Below are positions 17,870 through 26,052 of a stretch of 64,000 bases of DNA, piece after piece. Each line of letters begins with the position of its first letter. Within the stretch, counting starts at the first letter, position 1. The translations under genes and the position numbers were made by a program. The notes below the pieces were generated by a model that had not been told where the DNA came from, searched no databases, and saw only the letters and a program-made list of their open reading frames with translations. Source of the stretch: Bradyrhizobium tropiciagri (GTDB taxonomy: Bacteria; Pseudomonadota; Alphaproteobacteria; Rhizobiales; Xanthobacteraceae); NCBI RefSeq assembly GCF_018130545.1, contig NZ_JAFCKF010000007.1:310001-374000 (forward strand), read 5' to 3'.

Positions 17870-18646
17870 ATGAAGATCAGTATCGAAGCTCGTCCCGCCG
17901 ACATCGAGGCGGCTCTTAATTGGGCGAGCGGCCTCATCGGCTCCGCGTTGACAAGAAGGTGGCGGCTCTTCAGCGTCAGGAGGCCGCCAGCCCGCTCCTC
18001 GCTATCCATCAGCGGGAGACCTTCGCCTTCGAACACGCGCTGGCAAGGGCGCGTCGGTATCGTAAATCGACTGGACGTTTGCCCAAGGGGGGAGGAGTTT
18101 TTCCGGCTTTACAGCTTTCTGATCCCAGCGAGCCGGATCTTTGCCGCGCTACCGCGTGCTTCACAAGAACCGTTTGCCGGCCGGTTTCGTGAGGCGGTCA
18201 ACGGGAGCTTTGGCGCCCGGCCGATCGCTTATGAGGTAAGTATCGCAGCTCATCTGATGGGACAGGGATGGGACGTCGATTTCATCGATTATGCCGGTAC
18301 CGCGCGTTTCGACCTGCTCGCCCGGTTAGATGCGGCCGAAATTGAGGTGGAATGTAAGACGACGTCAGCCGACACCGGTCGTAAAGTCCATCGACAAGAG
18401 GCCAACAGATTGGCTGAATTGCTGCTTCCCATCACGCAGAGGGTCGCCGAAGAACCCGGTTGCCATCGCATACTTATCACTGTCCCGGATCGCCTTGGAC
18501 GATCGCAGCCCGAGCTTGACGACATTGCCGCAATCACAGCCATGGCCGTTGAGCGCCAGGGTGAAGCTGAAATCGCTGTAACCAGCGCCAACCACGATGG
18601 CATGGCGCGCTCGGCTTACGATCATTGGCGCAGTAGGCCGGTCTAG
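17870..18646 (+). CDS. PD-(D/E)XK nuclease-like protein, N-terminal part frame-disturbed
   Basis: The third gene of the operon, 258 codons as read, 11 bases after the previous stop. The C-terminal half has a PD-(D/E)XK core: AYEVSIAAHLMGQGWDV, then FDLLARL with D148 and IEVECKTTS with E161 and K163. Between about 17945 and 18100 the annotated frame is implausible (Arg/Ser/Pro-rich). The overlapping frame reads naturally (VDKKVAALQRQEAASPLL..., TFAFEHALARARRYRKS), then coding returns after a G-run near 18096. Two compensating indels are implied, natural or from assembly. The product may be intact in the true sequence. Confidence 0.55.
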   Translation: MKISIEARPADIEAALNWASGLIGSALTRRWRLFSVRRPPARSSLSISGRPSPSNTRWQGRVGIVNRLDVCPRGEEFFRLYSFLIPASRIFAALPRASQEPFAGRFREAVNGSFGARPIAYEVSIAAHLMGQGWDVDFIDYAGTARFDLLARLDAAEIEVECKTTSADTGRKVHRQEANRLAELLLPITQRVAEEPGCHRILITVPDRLGRSQPELDDIAAITAMAVERQGEAEIAVTSANHDGMARSAYDHWRSRPV

Positions 18647-19036
18647 TCCTCCCCACCACACATCCGGCGCGCGTTTAAGGACGGAGAATACACTGCCTGG
18701 TTCTTGCCGGGCCACCGGGGAGTTGTGACGAGGCTAATCTGATGCTCGACGTCCTCCGTGAGCTCCATCGTCGTCTATGTGGCTTACGACCTCTTCGCCA
18801 CCCCCACGCCTCGATGCGGGACCGGGAGCCTTTCGCGACGTCGGGCAACAAGGCCGCCCGCGCGACGGGCAGTGATGGTGGGCCACCGAACGGCGACCGC
18901 AGCGCGAGTGCCTCCGCCGAACGTCCGCCGCCTCTTCCCCGAAGCCGCCGTTGCCACCGCGCGGCCGCAATTGCTGTTGTCGGCACTGCAACTGTTGGTT
19001 TAAAACACGGACCCTTTGGCTATCCCAGGCGTCGTT
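18647..19036. other. intergenic stretch without a convincing gene
   Basis: Several overlapping short frames on both strands, all Arg/Pro/His-rich in the manner of shadow translation. No recognised motif, RNA or repeat. It may hold the promoter of the DUF3800 gene that follows. Confidence 0.4.
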
Positions 19037-20254
19037 ATGTTCGCATTCGTCGACGAAACCGGAAATACAGGCGGTAATCTGCTGGATGAACAGCAGCCGG
19101 AATTTTTCACGGCCGCGCTGATCACGAAGTCGGATTTTGACATGGTGTATTCGAGCCAAGTCGCAAAGCTCGCCAAGAAGTTTGGCGACGGGCCGTTGCA
19201 TGGCAAGGAGCTCGGCTTCGGGCGATGCGAGGAAATCGTGTTCGACCTACACAAAATATTCAAAAAAGCCGATGCACGGTTCTTTGTCTCACGCGTCGAG
19301 AAGCGATACCTGCTCGCGACCAAGATCTTCGATACGTTCTTCGACTCCGGCGAAAACGCGGCTGCGTCCTGGCATAACTATAATATCCGCCCGCTTCGCG
19401 TGATCCTTGCCCTCAAGGTTGCGACAATCGTCGACGAAGACGTTGGGAGGCGTTTCTGGACCATGCTGCTAGATCGCAGCGATGCACGGCAGAAGCAAGC
19501 CATCCCAGTAATTTGCCAAGCACTGATCGACCGTGTTGACGATCTACCAGATCAGCGGTCGCGCGATATTGTCGCCGAGACATTGAGCTGGGCGCGCGAT
19601 AATCCGGAAACGATCCACGTTCATCTCGATAGCCGGCAAGCCCGCAATGGCCACATGCCGAATATGGTGGCGTTCGCAAACTTGCTCGATGGACTGGAGG
19701 GATTTTCGAAACGTTGGGACCGTCGTGTCCGGCGCATTACGCATGATCGGCAGGGGGAGTTCGACAAGACACTTGCCGAGTGGCACGACCTTTACTCGCA
19801 CGCATCGGCTGATCCCGTTGAGGCGTGGGTCGGCGAGACGCATGTATTTCAGAAGGTGGTCGGCAGCGAGTTCGAGGTGAAGGCGGACTCGGAGAGCGCC
19901 GGCATTCAAGCGATTGACATTGTGCTGTGGCTCTTCTTGCAGCGGACGCGCGGGGCGGGGTTCCCGCGTGAGTGCGCACGTCTCCTGAACTACGCGCTGA
20001 AGCATGCCTATATGAGCGATTTCTCCTTTGAGGGCGTATCACGACGGATGGATAACGAGTTTGGCGAGATCCTTCGCGGTGAGCTGTCTCCGGAGGTCGA
20101 GGCGAAAGCGCGCGAGCTCATGGCACTCAGCGAACAGCGGCGGCAGGAGTCCATGGAACAATACAAGCGTGACGGCATCACGCCCTTCATGCGCGGATCG
20201 ATCGCGGACGGCGCCGGCAAGGTGATCGAGGCCGAACCGATGCCGTCGCGCTAG
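19037..20254 (+). CDS. DUF3800 domain protein
   Basis: A 405-residue protein opening MFAFVDETGNTGGN, the hallmark DE(S/T)G motif of DUF3800. That family is believed to have an RNase H-like fold and is frequent in mobile and defence islands. A second acidic region, SESAGIQAIDIVLWLF, matches the family's usual D-(x)-A-D-hydrophobic helix near the end of the domain. No experimental function is known to me. An alternative TTG start at 19016 is possible, but ATG 19037 places the motif at the N-terminus as usual. It converges with the protease gene at 20266. Confidence 0.75.
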   Translation: MFAFVDETGNTGGNLLDEQQPEFFTAALITKSDFDMVYSSQVAKLAKKFGDGPLHGKELGFGRCEEIVFDLHKIFKKADARFFVSRVEKRYLLATKIFDTFFDSGENAAASWHNYNIRPLRVILALKVATIVDEDVGRRFWTMLLDRSDARQKQAIPVICQALIDRVDDLPDQRSRDIVAETLSWARDNPETIHVHLDSRQARNGHMPNMVAFANLLDGLEGFSKRWDRRVRRITHDRQGEFDKTLAEWHDLYSHASADPVEAWVGETHVFQKVVGSEFEVKADSESAGIQAIDIVLWLFLQRTRGAGFPRECARLLNYALKHAYMSDFSFEGVSRRMDNEFGEILRGELSPEVEAKARELMALSEQRRQESMEQYKRDGITPFMRGSIADGAGKVIEAEPMPSR

Positions 20255-20265
20255 TTTTGATCGCG

Positions 20266-21042
20266 TTATTCGTCGCTATCAAGCTTCTTCCCGATGATGA
20301 CTTCCTGGATATCATGGACCGGCCAGACCATGCCGAGCTGGGCGTCCGATGGATCGTTCGTATGACGGCGGCCCGAATAGATGCCAATGAACTTGCTTTC
20401 TGGCCAACTTGTTTGCGATGTCGCGTCCTGTTCAAGAAGATGTACGCCCCAGCTCCGGCGGATGACGGGAGCGCCGGACATGCCAGGGCGCGACGCGGTG
20501 TCCACGAGTATATAGCCGGTGCCGATGCGGGTCAGGTCTGGCTCGGAAGCGATGCTCCCCCGCTTCCACACAGGGAAGCCAGGCGGCTCGGCCCCGAAAG
20601 GATAGCCAAGGATATAGACGTCCATGCCGATGCGAACGGCGAGGTCGCCCTCCGATTTCAGCACGTTGATCGGGTAAAGGTTGACGATCGGGTCATCCCC
20701 GTCGATCGGCAATGGGATGGCGACCACGTCCGAGCCTCGCCCCCGCACGGGATGCCAATACCAGAGCGGCTTGTGGTCAGCATCCCTAATCGAAATCTCG
20801 TAAGTCTTCTTACCGAAATTCATGATGCGTGTGTTGAACATCGCGCGAACCATGTTTGGCCGAGCGATCGCCGTTTGATCGCCGGTTCGGGCATTGCGGC
20901 CGCTCACGACGTGCCAATTCGTAATGAGGTAGTGCTGCTCGCGATCCTTCCAAACAAATCCCGTCGCGTTTCCGACCGCATTGCCGTTGGCGCAGAGCTC
21001 GAGCGGAACGGTCGTGAGCGAAAAAGGATCGATCTTGGTCAT
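20266..21042 (-). CDS. trypsin-like serine protease
   Basis: A 258-residue chymotrypsin-fold (S1/trypsin_2-like) protease. The triad is visible: H44 in ITNWHVVS, D105 in GRGSDVVAIPL and S189 in RPGMSGAPV. There is no signal peptide or PDZ domain, so it is probably cytoplasmic and unlike the periplasmic DegP group. Cytoplasmic trypsin-like proteases occur in defence islands as effectors or partner modules. Here no obvious adaptor is adjacent; the nearest genes are DUF3800 (convergent) and a small orphan upstream. Confidence 0.85.
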   Translation of the reverse strand: MTKIDPFSLTTVPLELCANGNAVGNATGFVWKDREQHYLITNWHVVSGRNARTGDQTAIARPNMVRAMFNTRIMNFGKKTYEISIRDADHKPLWYWHPVRGRGSDVVAIPLPIDGDDPIVNLYPINVLKSEGDLAVRIGMDVYILGYPFGAEPPGFPVWKRGSIASEPDLTRIGTGYILVDTASRPGMSGAPVIRRSWGVHLLEQDATSQTSWPESKFIGIYSGRRHTNDPSDAQLGMVWPVHDIQEVIIGKKLDSDE

Positions 21043-21136
21043 AAGCGTCGCTTCATCCAGCCTTCAGCTCGAGCCAAACCGATCGCAGTATGGCGCAAGT
21101 TGCGGGATTGCGCAAAGCTTGTAGTCGGCTTGCCAA

Positions 21137-21691
21137 TTATGACGGCGGATTCATGCGCTGGAATAGAAGGCTTGTCAGGGCATCGGGAAAGCCTTCGCAA
21201 ATCGCCTGCCGCTCGTCGGATGTAAGGTCATCCGGCGCAAAATCCCGCATATCGATGCCTCGATGGTTGATCTCTTCGAGGGCATCACAAACGTTCTGCA
21301 TGTGGCGTCTGGCCTCCTCTTGAGTTGGCTGTGGCCAATCGCCTTTGACGAAAGAAAGGGCGTTGAATGCGCAACAACGATGGAAATGGATTTTTAGTGC
21401 CTGTTTTGTGTTTTGCCGTAAGTAGGGAGCGCGCCGATATGCTCGCCGCCAGGTTTCATGACGAGGCATTTTGTCGGGTACATCGTCGATCGCCTCAAAC
21501 TGTCTTCCATCGAAAAACGCAGGTGGCCCGCCCGACCTGAACACCGTCCAGCGGTGGACGCTCTCTTCGACGACCCCGATCTTCCATCGAGCGCGTATTG
21601 TTGGCTCGCCAACCACGTGAACGATCGAAAACCCTACACGTCCGTCGCGCAGCGGCTGCGCATGCTTATAGGTACGTTCTTGCGTATTCAT
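21137..21691 (-). CDS. unknown 184-residue protein
   Basis: A hydrophilic protein starting MNTQERTYKHAQPLRDGRVGF and ending with an acidic, helical segment (EEINHRGIDMRDFAPDDLTSDERQAICEGF). I recognise no family. The frame extends upstream to 22036, but that part is Arg/Ser-rich and overlaps a better gene, so ATG 21691 is preferred. It is 146 bases downstream of a small nuclease-like gene on the same strand and may be its partner. Confidence 0.5.
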   Translation of the reverse strand: MNTQERTYKHAQPLRDGRVGFSIVHVVGEPTIRARWKIGVVEESVHRWTVFRSGGPPAFFDGRQFEAIDDVPDKMPRHETWRRAYRRAPYLRQNTKQALKIHFHRCCAFNALSFVKGDWPQPTQEEARRHMQNVCDALEEINHRGIDMRDFAPDDLTSDERQAICEGFPDALTSLLFQRMNPPS

Positions 21692-21837
21692 TTTCGATTG
21701 TATGGCCCTGCCCACAAGGTCAGGCGAGAATTCTGGGATACGTGAATTCACGATTAAACAGATCGAGAGCGAGTTCTTGCGTGGGTTGCGTTGTCGATAG
21801 ACAGCAAACTGACTATTCGCGCTTCGAAGATGGTGTT

Positions 21838-22176
21838 CTATTGTTCGTGAAGTTTGCTCTGGATTGCACGGACGATCTCTTTGCCATTGCTGAACTGAGA
21901 AAGAGTGACTGTACGTTTGCCGAAAAAGTATGGCTGTTCTTCGGGTTTGACATAGCGATCGACGATATCGTTGACGCGTTCTTCCTGTTCGTTCTCGAGA
22001 TGCTTCATCTCGATAAGCACAAGATTGCGAAAACAAGCGAAATCAGGAAATCGTCCTCGCTTAGCCTCTTCGACAAAGTCGTCGTCGAGCACGCGGCCGC
22101 GAAGCTCGTGGATGACAAAGTGTTCAAAGATTGTTGGTAGGTCGGGCGGCCCACCTTTTCGTTCAATACGACTCAT
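21838..22176 (-). CDS. small PD-(D/E)XK nuclease-like protein
   Basis: A 112-residue protein with a compact nuclease-type core: FEHFVIHEL (E19), RFPDFACF (D45), then LVLIEMKHLE (E56, K58), i.e. D-x10-ExK as in PD-(D/E)XK enzymes. The rest (EERVNDIVDRYVKPEEQPYFFG) is charged and helical. It is short for a complete enzyme, so it may be a minimal nuclease, or the N-terminal part of a protein now broken by a stop at 21838. Start ATG 22176. Confidence 0.55.
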   Translation of the reverse strand: MSRIERKGGPPDLPTIFEHFVIHELRGRVLDDDFVEEAKRGRFPDFACFRNLVLIEMKHLENEQEERVNDIVDRYVKPEEQPYFFGKRTVTLSQFSNGKEIVRAIQSKLHEQ

Positions 22177-22276
22177 CGCTTAGCACCTGGCGAGTCGTGG
22201 ATCTTGCCAGCCATGTTGAGAGTCCGAGAGGGCTAAATCAAATGCTCGGCAGCATGTGCAAGTATCGGTACCCAGA

Positions 22277-23161
22277 TTAGCTAACCCGCTGCGTGCCCGT
22301 TATGGGCGCGTCAGCTGGAGGAGAACTGCGACCCACGAACTCTGGATCATCGCACCGGCCTGCGGCAACAAGGTACGTCGGCGTGCCAAGTACAGCAAAT
22401 AACCGTATATGGACCAGCACCAAGGTTGGATCATGCCGCACATAGACAAAGTCGATGTCATGGAGCGTGCTGCCGGTCGGCTCGCTATGCGGGCTGCCAC
22501 CGACGAATTGAAGGGCATTTCTCGCGTTCGCGTTGCGAATTACGTTGATGGTGGCCGGCCGGAAATTCTTCCCCTCAAGCTCGGCTGTCGCGAAGGAATG
22601 TCCGACTTTAGCGAGCATCCGAGCAAATGCATCAACTTCGGCTCGCCCTTCAGGCATGATCGCCGCCACCTTGAGTGACTGCGCTAGCATCTCAGTATGC
22701 TCGTGAATGCCTAATTCGAACGATGCCGCTCGGATCCAAAATGACGCACATTTTGCAGTTTGGTCTTTGTCAGCAGATCGCCCGGCGAGTTCACCAGGCA
22801 TGTTCAGCAATGGGAATAGGATCAGAAACGGATAGAGCTTACGGTCGACATCGATGTAGCTCCAGTCGCCATTCGCGCGCAGCTTCACTTTTAAGGGCAA
22901 CTTCTCTGGCCGCTCGTCACGTCGACGTGAGTCTATATCGAAGTACATACGCATCGGGCCGAGCATAGTACGGGCAACGGTGCGTTCGAATTCACTCGTC
23001 ATCGTTCCACATTTGGCGCAACTCGCGCGCGGCACTATTTTTCGGCCGCCCAGTGACTTCGCCAGAACGTGTTCTTTGCCCAGTACATCCGTGGCATCGC
23101 AATACAGGCACCGTCCCAAAGGGCTGTAAACGTGCTCAATATCGTTCGGCAGAGAAAACAT
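22277..23161 (-). CDS. HNH-type nuclease-like protein
   Basis: A 294-residue protein. The N-terminus has a zinc-bound HNH/treble-clef pattern: C18-x2-C21, then GKEHVLAKSLGG (H31), then C48-x2-C51. The family cleaves or nicks DNA. The remaining ~230 residues show no known domain and may give specificity. It is transcribed leftward, opposite to the DUF2130 gene, with 406 bases between their starts. Its place among other nuclease genes supports a defence or phage-linked origin. Confidence 0.65.
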   Translation of the reverse strand: MFSLPNDIEHVYSPLGRCLYCDATDVLGKEHVLAKSLGGRKIVPRASCAKCGTMTSEFERTVARTMLGPMRMYFDIDSRRRDERPEKLPLKVKLRANGDWSYIDVDRKLYPFLILFPLLNMPGELAGRSADKDQTAKCASFWIRAASFELGIHEHTEMLAQSLKVAAIMPEGRAEVDAFARMLAKVGHSFATAELEGKNFRPATINVIRNANARNALQFVGGSPHSEPTGSTLHDIDFVYVRHDPTLVLVHIRLFAVLGTPTYLVAAGRCDDPEFVGRSSPPADAPITGTQRVS

Positions 23162-23567
23162 TGAAGTTCAACATGTCAGACTTTGCGGCGGTCGCCTTTA
23201 CGAGCAATCGTCGCTTTGAGTAGCGGGCAGGGTGGGGCCCTCTATGCGCCTTTATCGCTCGAAAAGCATCGGACGCAATGGTTCGAAGCTCAGCCATCGG
23301 ACCACTCTTGCGCGACGAGGCAAGCTGAACTGCGGAATACCAGAGAACCATCTTTGCCTCTCGACCGGGGAAGAAGCCGCGAAGAGAGATAGCTCCGCTG
23401 CGCCTGCAAAGCGGGATTTGCCACAGCAAAATTAGCGAAGCCGAGCCTTTCAGCTTGACGCCTCAAAATAGCTTGTTCTAATTTTGTTCTCAAGGGTCCA
23501 GGTCGATTCTCCGGGCCCGTAGCCAGCCCTTATTGAGAACAGCGCCGGCCCGATCCGGCCAGGAAAC
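23162..23567. other. divergent intergenic region with SOS box
   Basis: The region separates the HNH and DUF2130 genes. Short frames on both strands are unconvincing; a minus-strand frame at 23136-23429 overlaps the HNH start and lacks any motif. The main feature is the LexA box at 23474-23490. Confidence 0.4.
23474..23490. promoter_or_regulatory. LexA (SOS) box
   Basis: TGTTCT-AATTT-TGTTCT, a perfect direct repeat matching the alphaproteobacterial LexA consensus GTTC-N7-GTTC including both flanking T positions. It ends 78 bases upstream of the DUF2130 start, a distance suited to covering the promoter. DNA-damage induction of that gene is inferred. Confidence 0.7.
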
Positions 23568-24977
23568 ATGCACGAAATCATCTGTCCCCACTGTGCGAAG
23601 GCCTTCAAGGTCGATGAGTCCGGCTATGCCGAGATTCTGAAGCAGGTCCGTGACGCGGATTTCGCAAAGCAACTTCATGAACGGCTGGAATTGGCCGAGC
23701 GTGACAAGCAGAGCGCTGTTGACCTGGCCAAGGCCCAGGTGAGCAACGATTTGCAGAAGACCGCGGCCGCCAAGGACGCAGAAATCCGGCAGTTGAAGTC
23801 CAAGCTAGAGGGAAGTGAGGTCACCCAGAAGCTTGCTGTCACCGAAGCGCTTAGCGCCGTGGAAAAAGAGCGTGACAGGCTCGCGAACGCGCTGGCCGAG
23901 TCCGAGCGCGAAAAGAAAGCGGCCGCGGAGCTTGCTGAAGCGCTTCTGGCCAGCGAACAGCACAAAATTGCCGCTGCCAAGGAAAAAGAAATCCAGGAGC
24001 TGAAGGCCAAGCTACATGCTCTCGAGCTGGAGAAAAGGCTTGCCTTGACGGAAGCGGTCGTCGCCATCGAAAAAGAGCGCGATGAGCTGAAGAACGGCAT
24101 CAAACAGGCGCAGCTTGAAAAACAGCTCTCTGAGCAGTCGCTCAAGGACAAGTACGAAACGCAAATCAAGGATCGCGATGACGCGATCGAGCGCCTTAAG
24201 GATATGAAGGCCCGTCTCTCGACCAAGATGGTCGGGGAGACACTTGAACAGCACTGCGAGACCGAATTCAACCGGGTGCGGTCGATGGCATTTCCGCGGG
24301 CGTATTTCGAGAAAGACAACGACGCGCGGACCGGCAGCAAGGGCGATTACATTTTCCGGGACTCGGACGAGACCGGCACCGAGATCATCTCGATTATGTT
24401 CGAGATGAAGAACGAGAGCGACAAAACCGCGACGAAAAGCAAGAACGAAGATTTTCTGAAGGAGCTCGACCGGGACCGGAGCGAGAAGGGCTGCGAATAT
24501 GGCATCCTGATCTCATTGCTTGAACCGGACAACGAACTTTACAATACCGGCATCGTCGATGTATTCCACCGTTACCCGAAAATGTATGTCATCCGGCCGC
24601 AGTTCTTCCTGCCGATGATCACGCTCTTGCGGAATGCGGCCATCAACTCGCTCAAGTACAAAACCGAGCTTGCGCTTGTGAGAGCGCAGAATATCGACAT
24701 CACGCAATTTGAAAGCCAGCTAGAGACGTTCAAGACTGCATTCTCGAAGAACTACGATCTTGCTTCCAGGCACTTCCAGACGGCGATCGCCGAGATAGAT
24801 AAGTCCATCGATCATCTCCAGAAAACAAAGGATGCGTTGATCGGTGCAGACCGCAATCTCCGCCTTGCGAACGACAAGGCGCAGGACGTGACGATCAAGA
24901 AGCTGACCCGGCGCAATCCGACGATGGCGGCGAAATTTGCTGAGCTGAAGAGTCCGCCCGCTGAAGCTGCGGAGTGA
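23568..24977 (+). CDS. DUF2130 domain protein (coiled coil plus nuclease-like core)
   Basis: A 469-residue protein. Residues 4-12 ([10 protein letters not shown]) resemble half a zinc finger. Residues ~25-215 form a long Lys/Glu/Ala-rich coiled coil. From ~220 the DUF2130 domain follows ([31 protein letters not shown]). Within it GDYIFRD (D260) and MFEMKNE (E279, K281) have PD-(D/E)XK spacing. The coiled coil plus nuclease-like end suggests a DNA-end or structure-specific enzyme. The family is common on prophages and islands, with no assigned activity that I know. Predicted to be LexA-controlled. Confidence 0.85.
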   Translation: MHEIICPHCAKAFKVDESGYAEILKQVRDADFAKQLHERLELAERDKQSAVDLAKAQVSNDLQKTAAAKDAEIRQLKSKLEGSEVTQKLAVTEALSAVEKERDRLANALAESEREKKAAAELAEALLASEQHKIAAAKEKEIQELKAKLHALELEKRLALTEAVVAIEKERDELKNGIKQAQLEKQLSEQSLKDKYETQIKDRDDAIERLKDMKARLSTKMVGETLEQHCETEFNRVRSMAFPRAYFEKDNDARTGSKGDYIFRDSDETGTEIISIMFEMKNESDKTATKSKNEDFLKELDRDRSEKGCEYGILISLLEPDNELYNTGIVDVFHRYPKMYVIRPQFFLPMITLLRNAAINSLKYKTELALVRAQNIDITQFESQLETFKTAFSKNYDLASRHFQTAIAEIDKSIDHLQKTKDALIGADRNLRLANDKAQDVTIKKLTRRNPTMAAKFAELKSPPAEAAE

Positions 24978-25249
24978 GGCAGGCAGGAGCCAGGCAAAAC
25001 AAACGTTGTTGTGAAGCAGATTGCGATTTTGCGACGCGGATACATTCGTCCTTGGATTGTGCGTAGCGCAGTTGAATCCATTTGCAACTCCGCCATGAAG
25101 CCGGCCCGGTTCCCCTCCGGAGTGTGCGCCATGAGATAAGAGATGAGATCGTCTTGCTGGCTCTGGCCAAAAACCATGCGATAGTTCGCAAGCAAGCGGC
25201 GGAGCCCAGGTATATGATCGGGCCCGTGACTGAACCGGAGCGCGGGCAC
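24978..25249 (-). CDS. uncertain small frame downstream of the ParB-like gene
   Basis: A minus-strand frame from GTG 25249 reads PALRFSHGPDHIPGLRRLLANYRMVFGQSQQDDLISYLMAHT, which looks moderately protein-like. It starts inside the region just after the ParB-like stop and runs on past 24978 as a shadow of DUF2130. I recognise no domain. It may be a decayed third gene of the DUF2188/ParB-like operon. Confidence 0.25.
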
Positions 25250-25250
25250 A

Positions 25251-25645
25251 CTATCGGTCGATCAGCACCGGCAATTCGCTGTAACCCACGGCGATCGACG
25301 CGTAGAAGCGATGCGAGCCGTTGTGGAGGGCATATTTGAAGCGGCTGCAGCCCGTCCGCTGCAGCTCGCAGGGCGGCAAGAAGCCGTGCGGCGATCGCAA
25401 GCCCATCAAAACGGGCACGAGCTTGTATTTGCGAAACAGCGGCGTGCCGGGATCGCGGCGCAGGGGTTCGATGTCAAGCAGCGGCACCAACTCAACATGG
25501 CTACGGTCGATGTATGTCTCGCCCCGGATGAGACCCTGATAGGGATAGTATTCCCCGATGCGCTGGTGGCTCGCCATGTCGGCAAACTCCCACCAGGCAT
25601 CCGGGTCTCAAAGGTGCCGTCCTGCCGTGGCAGCCGGAACAGCAT
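25251..25645 (-). pseudogene. ParB-like nuclease-domain protein with a single frameshift
   Basis: The open part from ATG 25577 encodes 108 residues with the ending KYALHNGSHRFYASIAVGYSELPVLI, which resembles the G-x-HR-x-A-x-G motif of ParB/sulfiredoxin-like domains. Natural-looking coding (DAWWEFAD) extends upstream of that ATG to a stop. Joining it by one base near 25611 to MLFRLPRQDGTFET from ATG 25645 gives a sensible N-terminus that begins 6 bases after the DUF2188 stop. So the gene probably starts at 25645 and carries a one-base loss, real or artefactual. Role unknown; such small ParB-like proteins occur with DUF2188 genes. Confidence 0.5.
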
Positions 25646-25650
25646 CCGCC

Positions 25651-25896
25651 CTAGCCCCTGGAAGAGCGGGGGTCGGCACTGCGCGGAAACGTGCGCTCTT
25701 CCTGGAAGACGCCGTCCATTTTCTTGATCTTCACCGAGCCGCCCTTCGGGCCGAGCGCGGCCGAAAGACTGCCGCCGGCAGTCGCCTCCGCCTTGTGTTC
25801 GAAGGATTCGACCAGGCGACGGGAGTTGTCGTGACGCAGTTCCCATTGATTGCGACGCTCGTTGTGGCTGAGCGTGAACTTGGGGAGATTACCCAT
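25651..25896 (-). CDS. DUF2188 domain protein
   Basis: An 81-residue protein. The pattern WELRHDNSRRLVESFEHKAEATAGGSL...VKIKKMDGVFQEERTFPR matches DUF2188: short strands around W, an EA-type helix and a closing 'dG-x-Q-EERtf' strand. These small proteins are widespread and functionally uncharacterised. It leads a probable two-gene leftward operon with the ParB-like gene. Its promoter lies in the AT-rich region shared with ietA. Confidence 0.65.
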   Translation of the reverse strand: MGNLPKFTLSHNERRNQWELRHDNSRRLVESFEHKAEATAGGSLSAALGPKGGSVKIKKMDGVFQEERTFPRSADPRSSRG

Positions 25897-25953
25897 TCAT
25901 TTTCTCCATAAATTTCAGACTTGTTAACCCTCGATGCACATCGGGAGGCGCCC

Positions 25954-26046
25954 TTATTGCAACGAAGGCACATTATTATGCAACAAAGTGATATAAAACG
26001 CAACTTATGGCTTGTGTGCGCATTTTATTGCTCTATATTGCAATAA
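25954..26046. promoter_or_regulatory. AT-rich TTGCAA repeat cluster upstream of ietA
   Basis: Copies of a GCAA-type motif are spread through 93 bases: ttattgcaac (25954-25963), ttatgcaac (25976-25984), aacgcaac (25997-26004), ttattgc (26025-26031) and the palindrome attgcaat (26037-26044), which ends 8 bases before the ietA ATG. The region is far more AT-rich than its surroundings. These may be binding sites for the helix-turn-helix tail of IetA or another regulator, allowing autoregulation (inference). Confidence 0.4.
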
Positions 26047-26052
26047 CAGCTT

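Noticed and set aside
21692-22036. Upstream extension of the 184-residue orphan
   Set aside because: The extension is Arg/Ser-rich and overlaps the better-supported small nuclease-like gene in another frame.
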